From assembly GCA_016720835.1 (NCBI GenBank), contig JADKJW010000018.1, forward strand, positions 1 to 64,000: 64,000 nucleotides of DNA, written 5' to 3'. The notes under the pieces were generated by a model. The model saw only the letters and a program-made list of their open reading frames with translations, ran no database searches and was not told the DNA's origin. The translations under genes were made by a program, and so were the position numbers. Of this stretch, positions 36,601 to 44,786 are shown one piece after another. The stretch is from Ignavibacteria bacterium. Its GTDB lineage: Bacteria; Bacteroidota; Ignavibacteria; SZUA-365. How positions within the stretch are numbered: position 1 is the first letter of the stretch; every line of letters begins with the position of its first letter.

Positions 36601-38662
36601 GCCAGGGTACTGAACCGTCTGGATAATTGAGAAAAGTTGAAAGGAGCAATTTCCGACAGTCCGGATCGAAAACGCTTAATGACATTGCATATCCAGAAGA
36701 ACGAAGCACAGTATCCGAGGCGTGAACAAATGGAAAATCGCTCGATCTTGACAGTCCGCCTAACAGAATATTTCCGCAGACATCAAAGTCCAATAGAATA
36801 CCTTGATCTCCATTCGTACCTCCGAAATATGTACTGGCGAGCGGTGTTCCATTTGAAGAGATCTTTGCAATAAATGGCATCGTGCTTCTATTTGTACTCT
36901 GCAGCGGAAGAACAAGGGGAAAATCCTGCGATTCCGTTTCACCAGTAATAATGATATCGTCCTTTTCGTTCAATATCACATCCCATAAATTATCGGTTTT
37001 ACTACCTCCGAAGTATGAGGAGAATACATACCTTTCAGCGCTACTATCCAATTTCGTTATGAAAACATTCAAAACACCGCGATTATCCTGAATCGGATTG
37101 ACCTGTGGTACAAATCGCGGATACGAGGGGTAGTTATGCAAAGTCGGTTCCGCGAAGGAACCTATGACGATGGGATTGTGATGGTGATCGACGAGGACAC
37201 GAAATCCGGGAAGCTGCCATGGCTGTGGCTCTGTGAAGTTCTCTCCATCCAATGCATAGAAGTAAGATCCCCAATACACGCTGTCAAGATCAGAAGTGAG
37301 TTTCACTATAAACCCGCCGGAATACAGCCAATCATTGCCGGAAGGCAATGGTCCATAGGTGCGTAAAGGCCGGTTCGTTAATTCGTGTTGAACGGTTCTC
37401 TTCGTTACGAACCATAAGGAATCTGCACCAAACATGCCTCCAATATACCCGTTATCCATATCGTCAAGTGAGAGAGAATGGATATTGGTTGCGCCAGGTC
37501 CTCCCAAATACATACTCTGCAGCATCATGCCTTCTCTCGAAAATGAAGAGATGACACCTGCAACATCCGTACCGATACTCCGTTGCACGACATTCGAGGT
37601 TATCGGAAAATCTGGTGAATTTGTTCCACCACAGATATATACTTTTCCTGCTCCTTTACCTAGTTTCAATCTGTGCATGATTGATAATTGCGATACACCC
37701 CAGTTGGCACGAAAACCGTTCCAAAGCATGCAGGTATCCGATTTTGAACCGCCGAAATACGTGCTGAATGACAACGTCTTGCCGTTTGGATCGAATCGTG
37801 CAACGAAAAGATCAGAGAAGCCGCCTTGAAACGTTGGTTGTGTACTCCGCAGAGTCGGCAGATCGTGTGATGTTGTCGCACCAAGGACGAAAATATTTCC
37901 CAGTGGATCGATATCGAATCCGGAAAGCGACTCAAGCCCACTACCACCAAAAAACGTTGAAAATTCTGTCACAAGTATAACATCGTCACGCAGAATGTCG
38001 GAATACCCATCGATGGAAACGCATCCGTTCGAATAGACTGCTGAAGGTGTTCTTCCGTTCAAGCGCGTCGACTCTCCAGGCTGAACAGTGAATGCTTCTC
38101 GCACGTTCAGGGAACCGGAATAGTTGATCCGAATGTCATGCGGCGAGGCTCCACGATGCATCCGGAAGGTTTGACGAAGTCTCCCATTCTTCTCCACGTA
38201 CTCCACATCGATGTTATCCCATACATTTTCATATGTAACAGTCTCGAATGTTGCTGCGTTTTCCACCCAGCGGGACGGTTGCTTGCCGTAGTAGAATCGA
38301 GACTGCCTCGTCGTCTGATGCGAAGCTATAGTCCGGCAGCGTGAGGAAACCCCAGCGAACGACAGACAGGCGACGAGTTTCCCGCTTGCCGGCACAACTC
38401 CATCAGTGATTGTCGCCATGCCGGCGCCCTGCCGACTTGAAGTCAGGACGAGACCATCTCGCGTGAACCACGCGGCATCGCTTCCCCGCAGCAGCGCATA
38501 CCTGACATCGGAGGCCCACTGCCCGCGGTTCTCGGTAAACTGGATGGGCAGGCGCAGCGACGGGACAGGAAGTCTCCCCCCGTGCGGAGATCCTTTCCCA
38601 ACCGTAACAACAAGTGCGGTAAGCAGCGCGATACACGAGAGCAGGTGTTTTTGGAAGCGCAT
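33630..38662 (-). pseudogene. Giant SBBP-repeat T9SS cargo protein, split by a frameshift
   Basis: A single protein of about 1,675 residues read in two frames. The 5' frame (38662 to about 34885) has a signal peptide (MRFQKHLLSCIALLTALVVT), then beta-propeller SBBP repeats: FSTYFGGSKSDT, FGGSGLESLSGFDIDPLGNIFVLG, YFGGTNGDQGILLDFDVCGNI. Several repeated Cys-containing Ig-like modules follow (~760-1270). The 3' frame (about 34890 to 33630) continues these modules (NPFTASLTLGNVLDTAH) and ends in a T9SS sorting domain (YPNPAGGYTTITA; LPSGMYWYSL). The break is in a G/C homopolymer tract at 34881-34890; one added base restores reading. The segment 36.6-38 kb is visibly AT-richer than neighbouring genes. 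Flanked by inverted repeat arrays. Confidence 0.8.
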
Positions 38663-39064
38663 CGCTCACCTTTTGGGAGGTACTGGTTCGCAGGGACCGT
38701 TCGCATGAGCAGCCGGGTAACAATGATCACGGCATGACGCTAAAGGGCCCGACGCGAAAAGGTTCGTCCGAACGCTGTGATCACGGAACAGTTGAACCAT
38801 GGAAACAAGATTGGAATGGGGATGGAAGAATCGGCGTGGTGAGTCCGCTGCATCCCGGCACTTTCAGGCCGCGGGATCGTGCTCAAACTGCCTCGTCCAA
38901 AACCAGAAGCAGTCTACACACTCGTGCGGAAAATGTCAACAGCGAAAGCGATGACATTATCCGTTAAGAAAAATATGTTCATGGCGGGCCATTCTCCTCA
39001 TACTGAAGCGTCGCGGAGTCAGAAAGGTCTGGCAGATCAGATGACGAGCGGCAGGAATCTCTGG

Positions 39065-39505
39065 CACCCCGTCCCGGGGTGCTTGATGTCGCGTGGCGCG
39101 CGATGTCCGGTGGTCTTCGACACACCGGCTACTGTCTAGCACCCCGTTCGGGGTGCTAGCTGTCTCGTGCCGCACGCGATGTCCGGTGGTCTTCGACACA
39201 CCGGCTACTGTCTTGCACCCCGTCCCGGGGTGCGATGACGTTTCGTGTGCCGTCGCGATCCGGTGGTCTTCGACACACCAGCTATTGTCATGCCGAGCGC
39301 AGCCGAGGCATGGCACCCCGTCCCGGGGTGCGATGACGTTTCGTGTGCCGTCGCGATCCGGTGGTCTTCGACACACCAGCTATTGTCATGCCGAGCGCAG
39401 CCGAGGCATGGCACCCCGTGCCGGGGTGCGATGACGTTTCGTGTGCCGTCGCGATCCGGTGGTCTTCGACACACCGGCTACTGTCTTGCACCCCGTTCCG
39501 GGGTG
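39065..39505. repeat. Second family B array, inverted relative to 32997-33390
   Basis: At least six hairpin-1 copies (CACCCCGTCCCGGGGTG, CACCCCGTTCGGGGTG, CACCCCGTGCCGGGGTG, CACCCCGTTCCGGGGTG) starting near 39065, 39140, 39216, 39313, 39411 and 39489. They are joined by GGTGGTCTTCGACACACC (hairpin 2) and CTACTGTC, the reverse complement of the first array. Spacing varies from 75 to 98 bp because some units gained a 22-bp GTCATGCCGAGCGCAGCCGA-type insert (family D). The 38663-39064 gap before it holds nothing recognisable. Confidence 0.88.
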
Positions 39506-39540
39506 CGTTGTACCGTGGGATTCGTCTCTCGCCTGCCACG

Positions 39541-39608
39541 TCGTACCCCGGCTGGCTCGTTCCTCGCAACACGGGGTTGGAGAACGGAATCCCTCCGGGA
39601 TAGAAAAA
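39541..39608. repeat. Dispersed repeat family A, nearly full copy
   Basis: GTCGTACCCCGG, GGCTCGTTCCTCGCAA, CACGGGGTTGG and AATCCCTCCGGGATAGAA occur in the same order as at 1796-1862. It sits directly after the second family B array. Confidence 0.75.
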
Positions 39609-39851
39609 AACGTGCTCCGGATTCAATCGACGCATACACGTACATCAGGTCTTGCGCCCTTTGAATAATTGCCTGAAAAGCCTGGATGCGAGCAGGCGGA
39701 TTCGTTGTGGGGGGATGCGGACGAGGCGCATCGATGGCACAGACCGGTGGGGATCCATTACGAATCCGCCGCGAGCGTTGCTTTCGGCGCGACAGTTGGT
39801 AACGCTTTTCAGAGCAATTAGTCATCAGGCGCTCTTTGGCTCTTTTCTTTC

Positions 39852-39883
39852 GTTCTTTCTTTTGAGCCAGCAAAAGAAAGAAC
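39852..39883. repeat. Perfect 13-bp inverted repeat GTTCTTTCTTTTG / CAAAAGAAAGAAC
   Basis: A stem-loop with a 6-base loop AGCCAG in otherwise non-coding DNA. It looks like a terminator hairpin but no gene ends nearby on either strand. Similar AAAGAAAG palindromes are seen as dispersed extragenic elements in other bacteria (from memory, not checked). Confidence 0.7.
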
Positions 39884-39921
39884 ATTTCTTGCGGAGCAGC
39901 GTTAAGATTGGCGTCCATCGC

Positions 39922-39974
39922 TGATCGGTGGTCTTCGACGCACCGGCTACTGTCTTGCACCCCGTCCCGGGGTG
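39922..39974. repeat. Isolated family B unit
   Basis: CGGTGGTCTTCGACGCACCG (hairpin 2), GCTACTGTCTTG and CACCCCGTCCCGGGGTG (hairpin 1), same orientation as the 39065 array. Confidence 0.85.
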
Positions 39975-39997
39975 CTCCTGGAACGCAAACGGGGTCC

Positions 39998-40172
39998 TGC
40001 ATTCAATCCGAAATCCGAAATTCGCCGCCTCGACTTCGCTCAGCGTGACAACGCTGCAGGCATCGTCCTCTTCAATCCGAAATTGGAAATTCGCCGCCTC
40101 GGCTTCGCTCGGCGTGACAACGCTGCAGGCATCGTCCTCTTCAATCCGAAATCGGAAATCCGCAATTCGAAA
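39998..40172. repeat. Families C and D alternating in tandem
   Basis: Two near-identical ~70-bp units, each TTCAATCCGAAAT + ATTCGCCGCCTCG + CTTCGCTCAGCGTGAC (or CTCGGCGTGAC) + AACGCTGCAGGCATCGTCC, followed by a third C word at 40140. It ends ~25 bases before the start region of the Trm112-like gene. Confidence 0.8.
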
Positions 40173-40242
40173 TCATCGAGGTTTTATTTGACGCGCTTCG
40201 GGCGTATTTTCAGTGCTTGCAATACACTATTCCGAGGACGCT

Positions 40243-40449
40243 GTGATCAGAAAAGAACTGCTGGACATCCTTGTCTGCCCCATGGGCAAGGCGGAACTGC
40301 GCCTGGAAGGCGACTGGCTGGTCTGCACGAAGTGCGGGCCGCGCTTCCGCATCGAGGACGATATCCCCATCATGCTGATAGAGGACGCGGAACTGCCGGA
40401 AGGCATCGACTCGATCGAACACCTCCCCTGCATGCAGACGCCGCACTGA
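40243..40449 (+). CDS. Trm112 family (UPF0434/YcaR-like) zinc-ribbon protein
   Basis: A 68-residue protein: IRKELLDILVCPMGKAELRL, then WLVCTKCGPRFRIEDDIPIML, the Trm112/YcaR pattern with CP and CxxC. Members form small zinc-ribbon partners or adaptors; some activate methyltransferases. I chose GTG at 40243, since GAGG lies 6 bases before it and the family starts at M-I-R-K-E-L-L; an ATG at 40213 would add 10 residues. The gene stands alone between repeats and the transketolase operon. Confidence 0.82.
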   Translation: MIRKELLDILVCPMGKAELRLEGDWLVCTKCGPRFRIEDDIPIMLIEDAELPEGIDSIEHLPCMQTPH

Positions 40450-40534
40450 CGGGCATGCGCGTACGCGCTGTACCGTCAATGCATGATGTTCCGTGTCAGC
40501 CCGAGCGGGGATTCCCCTCCCCGCCGCTTCCTCA

Positions 40535-41461
40535 TCAGGCGATGAGGAATTCCCTGACCTGTTCGTAAATGCCCGCCGTGTCGAGACGATGCCGCGTGTA
40601 GAGGGCCTCGGGAGAACCCGACTCGCCGTACTCGTCGCGCACGCCGATGCGCTTCATCAGGGTGGGCGCCGCTTCCGAAAGCACTTCCGCCACCGCGGCT
40701 CCCAGGCCGCCGATGATGTTGTGATCCTCCACGGTCACGACGCGGCCGGTTTCCTTCGCGGCGCGGACGATGTACTCCGCATCGAGCGGCTTGATGGTGT
40801 GGATGTTGACGACGCGCACGTCGTGCCCTTCGGCGCGCAACTGCTCCGCGGCATGCAGGGTGTTCGCGACGACGGGTCCGCTGCAGAACAGCACGGCGTC
40901 CTTCCCTTCCAGCAGCACATCGGCCTTGCCGAAGCGGAATTCGTAGGAGTCGTCGTGCACGTCCTCCACTGCCTGCCGCGTGAGGCGAAGGAAGGACGGG
41001 TTCGGATTGGCCGCGAGGTAGCGCACCGCCGCGCGCGCTTCGCGGTCGTCGGCGGGCTGTATGATGTGCATGTTCGGCAGCGTGCGCATGAGCGCCACGT
41101 CCTCGAGCGCCATCTGCGAGTAGCCGTCCTCGCCGATGCCGACGCCGCAGTGCGTGCCGACGATGGTCACGTTGGCGGCCGAATACGCGACGGACATGCG
41201 GATGGTGTCGAAACGGCCCGTGACGAAGGTGGAAAAGGAGCAGATGAACGGCTTCCTGCCCATGAGCGCCATGCCCGCGGCGGCGCCGATCATGTTCTGC
41301 TCCTGAATGCCCATTTCGAAGAAGCGATCGGGGAAGCGCTTGGCGAAGATCTGCGATTGCGTGGATTTCGAGAGATCCGCATCCAGAACGACGATATCGT
41401 TGTCCGTGGCGCCGAGGGCGGCGATTTCCTCGCCGAAAGAAACGCGCGTTGCGATTTTCAT
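40535..41461 (-). CDS. Transketolase, C-terminal subunit
   Basis: A 308-residue protein equal to the pyrimidine-binding and C-terminal domains of transketolase (or 1-deoxyxylulose-5-phosphate synthase-like). Key parts: DNDIVVLDADLSKSTQ, FEMGIQEQNMIGAAAGMAL (catalytic Glu region), HCGVGIGEDGYSQMALED, and a C-terminal VRVVNIHTIKPLDAE. Its ATG overlaps the N-terminal subunit stop (ATGA), so the two halves are made together. Split transketolases are common in bacteria and archaea. ATG 41461 chosen over the longer frame because it starts at the family start MKIATRVSFGE. Confidence 0.9.
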   Translation of the reverse strand: MKIATRVSFGEEIAALGATDNDIVVLDADLSKSTQSQIFAKRFPDRFFEMGIQEQNMIGAAAGMALMGRKPFICSFSTFVTGRFDTIRMSVAYSAANVTIVGTHCGVGIGEDGYSQMALEDVALMRTLPNMHIIQPADDREARAAVRYLAANPNPSFLRLTRQAVEDVHDDSYEFRFGKADVLLEGKDAVLFCSGPVVANTLHAAEQLRAEGHDVRVVNIHTIKPLDAEYIVRAAKETGRVVTVEDHNIIGGLGAAVAEVLSEAAPTLMKRIGVRDEYGESGSPEALYTRHRLDTAGIYEQVREFLIA

Positions 41462-42315
41462 GAGAGCACCGAGGCGGCTTGGTGGATGAGGATGTCGATT
41501 TCGGCCAGCGCTCTCGCTGTTTCCTCGGCATTCGGAGTCTTGCCGTGCCATTCGTTGGGATGCTCCATGAAGGAGACGCCCTTGCCCTTCATGGTGTCGG
41601 CGACGATGAAATGCGGCTTACCGTTCCGCGCATGGGTGTTGGTCAACGCTTTATCGATCGCCGCAATGTCATGTCCGTCAATGCGTTGCACTTCCCAGTT
41701 AAAGCTCTGCACCTTGTCGACCACGGGTTCGATGTTCATCACTTCGCTGGTCGGACCGTCGATCTGTCCCTTGTTGAAGTCGAGGATGACGGTCAGATTG
41801 TCGAGCCCGAATTTCGGCGCGGAGAGCAGCGACTCCCAGATCTGTCCTTCCTGAAACTCGCCATCGCCCAGGAGCGCGTAGACGCGGATGTCCGTGTGCT
41901 CGATTTTGGCCGCCATTGCCATGCCCTGCGCTATGGAGAGTCCCTGCCCGAGCGAGCCGGTGGAGGCTTCCACTTCGGGGAGCATCACATTATACGGGTG
42001 TCCCTGCAGCCGCGAGCCCAGTTTGCGCAGCGTCATCAGCTCCGCGGGCTCGATGATGCCCAATTTGGCGAACAGCGCGTACACCGCCGGCACGCCGTGC
42101 CCTTTCGAGAGGATGAAGCGGTGGCGGTCTTTCGCCAACGCATTGTCGGCCGTCCGCTCGAGGTGGTTGTAGAAGAGCACCGTGAGCAGGTCTATCGCCG
42201 ACAGCGAGCCGCCCGGATGCCCCGATCCCGCTTCATGCAGCATCCTGATGATATCGGCCCGCATTTCGTGCGCAAGCAGTTGGAGAGTCCTCGGATCCTT
42301 CGGGGAATGCGGCAT
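41458..42315 (-). CDS. Transketolase, N-terminal subunit
   Basis: A 285-residue thiamine diphosphate-binding half: LHEAGSGHPGGSLSAIDLL (~22), RFILSKGHGVPAVYAL, GSLGQGLSIAQGMAMAAK, the TPP/metal motif LLGDGEFQEGQIWES then DFNKGQIDG, and HFIVADTMKGKGVSFME. With the C-terminal subunit it transfers two-carbon units in the pentose phosphate pathway. It follows the AtuA small-subunit gene by 39 bases and probably belongs to the same operon. Confidence 0.92.
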   Translation of the reverse strand: MPHSPKDPRTLQLLAHEMRADIIRMLHEAGSGHPGGSLSAIDLLTVLFYNHLERTADNALAKDRHRFILSKGHGVPAVYALFAKLGIIEPAELMTLRKLGSRLQGHPYNVMLPEVEASTGSLGQGLSIAQGMAMAAKIEHTDIRVYALLGDGEFQEGQIWESLLSAPKFGLDNLTVILDFNKGQIDGPTSEVMNIEPVVDKVQSFNWEVQRIDGHDIAAIDKALTNTHARNGKPHFIVADTMKGKGVSFMEHPNEWHGKTPNAEETARALAEIDILIHQAASVLS

Positions 42316-42354
42316 CGGTGCAGTGCTAGGAGTGATTGGGAAAAAAATGTCGGG

Positions 42355-42693
42355 TCAGGCGAGCTCGGCGTCGTCGACGGTGATCATCATGCGCAGGATG
42401 GCGGAGCTGATGGTCTTGCCCTGCGCGTCGTTTTTGAGGGAGACGGTGCCGCCTCCGCCAAGCGTATTGTGCAGGAGGAAGTTGATCGCTCCGAGGTTCG
42501 GCAGTTCGAAGCGCTCCACCTTGCCGAGGCAGATGCCCTCGAAATGCTTCTTCACGCGTTCGGCGCCAAGTTCGCGCAGGAGAATGGGATAGTGGCGTTT
42601 GTCTCGCGCAATGACTCCCACGTTGGCGGCGTCACCCTTGTCGCCCGAACGGGCATGGGCGATGTCGATGAGCATGATCTGTTTCGAGGCCAT
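42355..42693 (-). CDS. AtuA-associated small protein (AtuA C-terminal-like domain)
   Basis: A 112-residue protein with IAHARSGDKGDAANVGVIA at its start and LPNLGAINFLLHNTLGGGG near the middle. This motif set matches the domain that forms the C terminus of fused AtuA proteins and is a separate gene here. Overlap by one base with the AtuA-like gene (TGATG) indicates a stoichiometric complex. Function is inferred from the partner only. Confidence 0.78.
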   Translation of the reverse strand: MASKQIMLIDIAHARSGDKGDAANVGVIARDKRHYPILLRELGAERVKKHFEGICLGKVERFELPNLGAINFLLHNTLGGGGTVSLKNDAQGKTISSAILRMMITVDDAELA

Positions 42694-44054
42694 CAGACTC
42701 CCTCCACTTCAATGCGCGGCGTGACGAAGGTTTTGGCGAGCAGGGCGGGCCAGTAGGCCACCACTTCGGAAGGCTTTGGACGTCCCGCGGCGAAGCCGGT
42801 GACGGAGGGCGGACCGGTCAGAATCAGCGGCGCCAGTTCCCTGCCGAAACGCTCGACGGCGTCGAAGGTCTGGCTGCGTACGCCGATGCGCAGGACCACT
42901 TCATTGATATCCGTCGGAATCGGCGCGAGCGGTCCGTGACAGGAGTTCAAGCCCACATATTCCGTGCGGATTTCATCAAATTCGAGCTTCAGATCCGAAA
43001 GTCGCGTCCGGAGTATGCCGTCTGCCGCCCGGGCCTTTTCGTAGGCATCGGGCCACGCGTAGGTGAGCGTGCCGATTGCCGAATAGCCGTCGAGATAGGA
43101 CATGGAGACCTTGAAGGAATCTGTCTCGGGACGGCCTTTGATTCCGAACACGCGCACGCGGTTTTCCGAGAGCTGTTCGAGCTGTATGGAAGTGAAATCG
43201 GCGATGCAGTCGGGAGTGATGTAGGTTTTCGGATCGCCGATTTCGTAGAGAAGCTGCTCGGACACCGTGGCGACGCTGACGAGTCCGCCCGTGCCTTCGT
43301 GCTTTGTGATGACGAATTCCCCGTTGGGATAGGCTTCCGCGATGGGAAAACCGACGTGCGCGAGGTCCGGTACAGACCTCCAATCGCCGAGGAAATTCCC
43401 TCCCGACGACTGCGCGCCGCATTCGAGAATATGCCCGGCAACGGTGCCTGCGGCCATTTTATCCCAGTCGTCGAAGGACCAGCCAAACTCGTATATCATG
43501 GGTGCGAGCGTCAGTCCGGTGTCGGTTGTCCGCCCCGTGATGACGATGTCCGCCCCCTGCCGCAGGGCTTCAACGATGGGCGCCGCGCCGAAGTACACGT
43601 TGGCGCTCTGGAGGCGGTTACGCACACCGGAGAGTTCCGCGCCGTTTTCCATGTTCGCGAGCGCCGCGCCTCGGGAAGTGAGGTCGTCGAGAGAATCGAG
43701 GATGTCGTCGCCCAGTACCACGCCAACGGTGATGCCCGTAATGCCCATTTTGCGGGCCGTGGCGAGGATGGCGTCCTTGCAGGCAATCGGATTCACCCCG
43801 CCGCCGTTTGTGATGACCTTGATGCCTTTCCCGGCGATATGGGGCAGAATACGCTCGAACTGCGCGATGAGATCCTTCGCGTAGCCGAGAGCGGGATTTT
43901 TCCGCTTCTGCTTCTGGAGGATGGACATGGTCACCTCGGCCAGGAAATCCATGACGAGGTAATCGATCGGACCCTGCGTCACCTGATTGTAGGGCGCGTC
44001 GATGAGATCGCCCCAGAAGCCCTGCCCGCTGGCAATTCGGATGAAATCTTTCAC
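42693..44054 (-). CDS. AtuA-like (DUF1446) protein
   Basis: A 453-residue protein of the AtuA/DUF1446 family, named for acyclic terpene utilization in Pseudomonas; reaction not well defined. Opening: FIRIASGQGFWGDLIDAP and GPIDYLVMDFLAEVTMSIL; further IKVITNGGGVNPIAC, DIVITGRTTDTGLTLAPM and ECGAQSSGGNF. I chose GTG at 44054; the ATG at 44099 lies inside or before the predicted -7 promoter element at 44097-44103. First gene of a likely operon: AtuA-like, small subunit, split transketolase. Confidence 0.8.
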   Translation of the reverse strand: MKDFIRIASGQGFWGDLIDAPYNQVTQGPIDYLVMDFLAEVTMSILQKQKRKNPALGYAKDLIAQFERILPHIAGKGIKVITNGGGVNPIACKDAILATARKMGITGITVGVVLGDDILDSLDDLTSRGAALANMENGAELSGVRNRLQSANVYFGAAPIVEALRQGADIVITGRTTDTGLTLAPMIYEFGWSFDDWDKMAAGTVAGHILECGAQSSGGNFLGDWRSVPDLAHVGFPIAEAYPNGEFVITKHEGTGGLVSVATVSEQLLYEIGDPKTYITPDCIADFTSIQLEQLSENRVRVFGIKGRPETDSFKVSMSYLDGYSAIGTLTYAWPDAYEKARAADGILRTRLSDLKLEFDEIRTEYVGLNSCHGPLAPIPTDINEVVLRIGVRSQTFDAVERFGRELAPLILTGPPSVTGFAAGRPKPSEVVAYWPALLAKTFVTPRIEVEGV

Positions 44055-44096
44055 ATGTGTGGGAGTTTGTCTGAAGTGAATAGGACAACAGACATG

Positions 44097-44126
44097 CAAA
44101 ATAACACGCCCGGCGCTCAGCTCAAA
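44097..44126 (-). promoter_or_regulatory. Bacteroidota-type promoter of the AtuA-transketolase operon
   Basis: On the minus strand, TTTG (44126-44123) is followed after 19 bases by TATTTTG (44103-44097). This matches the -33/-7 pattern with one base fewer in the -7 element. Transcription would start near 44090, about 35 bases before the GTG at 44054. Confidence 0.5.
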
Positions 44127-44197
44127 GTTCGAGCATGAGCGCGACCCGCGACAGGGGTATTCGGCGCCGCAGGAAGCGCGTATTCGTCAGCTTCAGC

Positions 44198-44593
44198 CTA
44201 CCAACCCTGAGGAAGCCTGGTGACGCCCACGGCGATGAGCGCGAAGGCGCCGAGCAGAGCGAACGCGGTCTTCTTTGCGCGCTCGGGACCGTCGACCTTC
44301 TTCCATTTGACGGGCAGATGCGCGAGCGCAGCGGCGATGATCATGGTGACCGCATGCTCGATCCTGAACATCGGGAAACTTCCGGAGACGCTCGCGTCCC
44401 AGATCAGGAGGATCAATCCGAGAAGAATCTGCAGATCGATGAGACCGGTGAGCGACGAGAGCAGGATGGAATCGAACTTTTCCATGCGGCCTTTCTGCAG
44501 CCAGACGGCCAGGAGCTTTGCGATGGTGACAACGGCCAGCAATACCAGCAGCCAGCGGAAACCCGAATGCGCTTTGAAGAGAATCAGATACAT
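44198..44593 (-). CDS. Small membrane protein with four predicted helices
   Basis: A 131-residue inner-membrane protein of unknown function. It starts MYLILFKAHSGFRWLLVLLAV and has hydrophobic stretches at about 12-30, 42-65, 73-92 and 105-125, with conserved-looking HSGFRW and RIEHAVTM (His in the membrane). This resembles small cytochrome-like or DUF families found in Bacteroidota, but I cannot name the family. The ATG at 44593 has GGAG 9 bases upstream. It is divergent from the POT transporter gene. Confidence 0.7.
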   Translation of the reverse strand: MYLILFKAHSGFRWLLVLLAVVTIAKLLAVWLQKGRMEKFDSILLSSLTGLIDLQILLGLILLIWDASVSGSFPMFRIEHAVTMIIAAALAHLPVKWKKVDGPERAKKTAFALLGAFALIAVGVTRLPQGW

Positions 44594-44786
44594 GAACAGG
44601 TACTCCAGATGATGGATGGTCGACGGTCCGCGCGGACCGCCCTCAGTCCATGGTAACATACTTTTCCGCGGAATCATTTCCCGACCGCGCTCCGGCATGG
44701 AGAAAGAAACGACATTGCGTATCTTCCATGTCGAAACTGCCGTTCGGCAAGCTTCCCATCCCTTCCACCTCAACACGCGAGTGCCC

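Noticed and set aside
39065..39505. CRISPR array
   Set aside because: The sequence between hairpins is also repeated, spacing is irregular through inserted family D words, and no cas gene is near.
44055..44099. ATG start at 44099 for the AtuA-like protein
   Set aside because: It coincides with the predicted -7 promoter box, and the 15 extra residues have no family match; the GTG at 44054 is preferred, though not proven.
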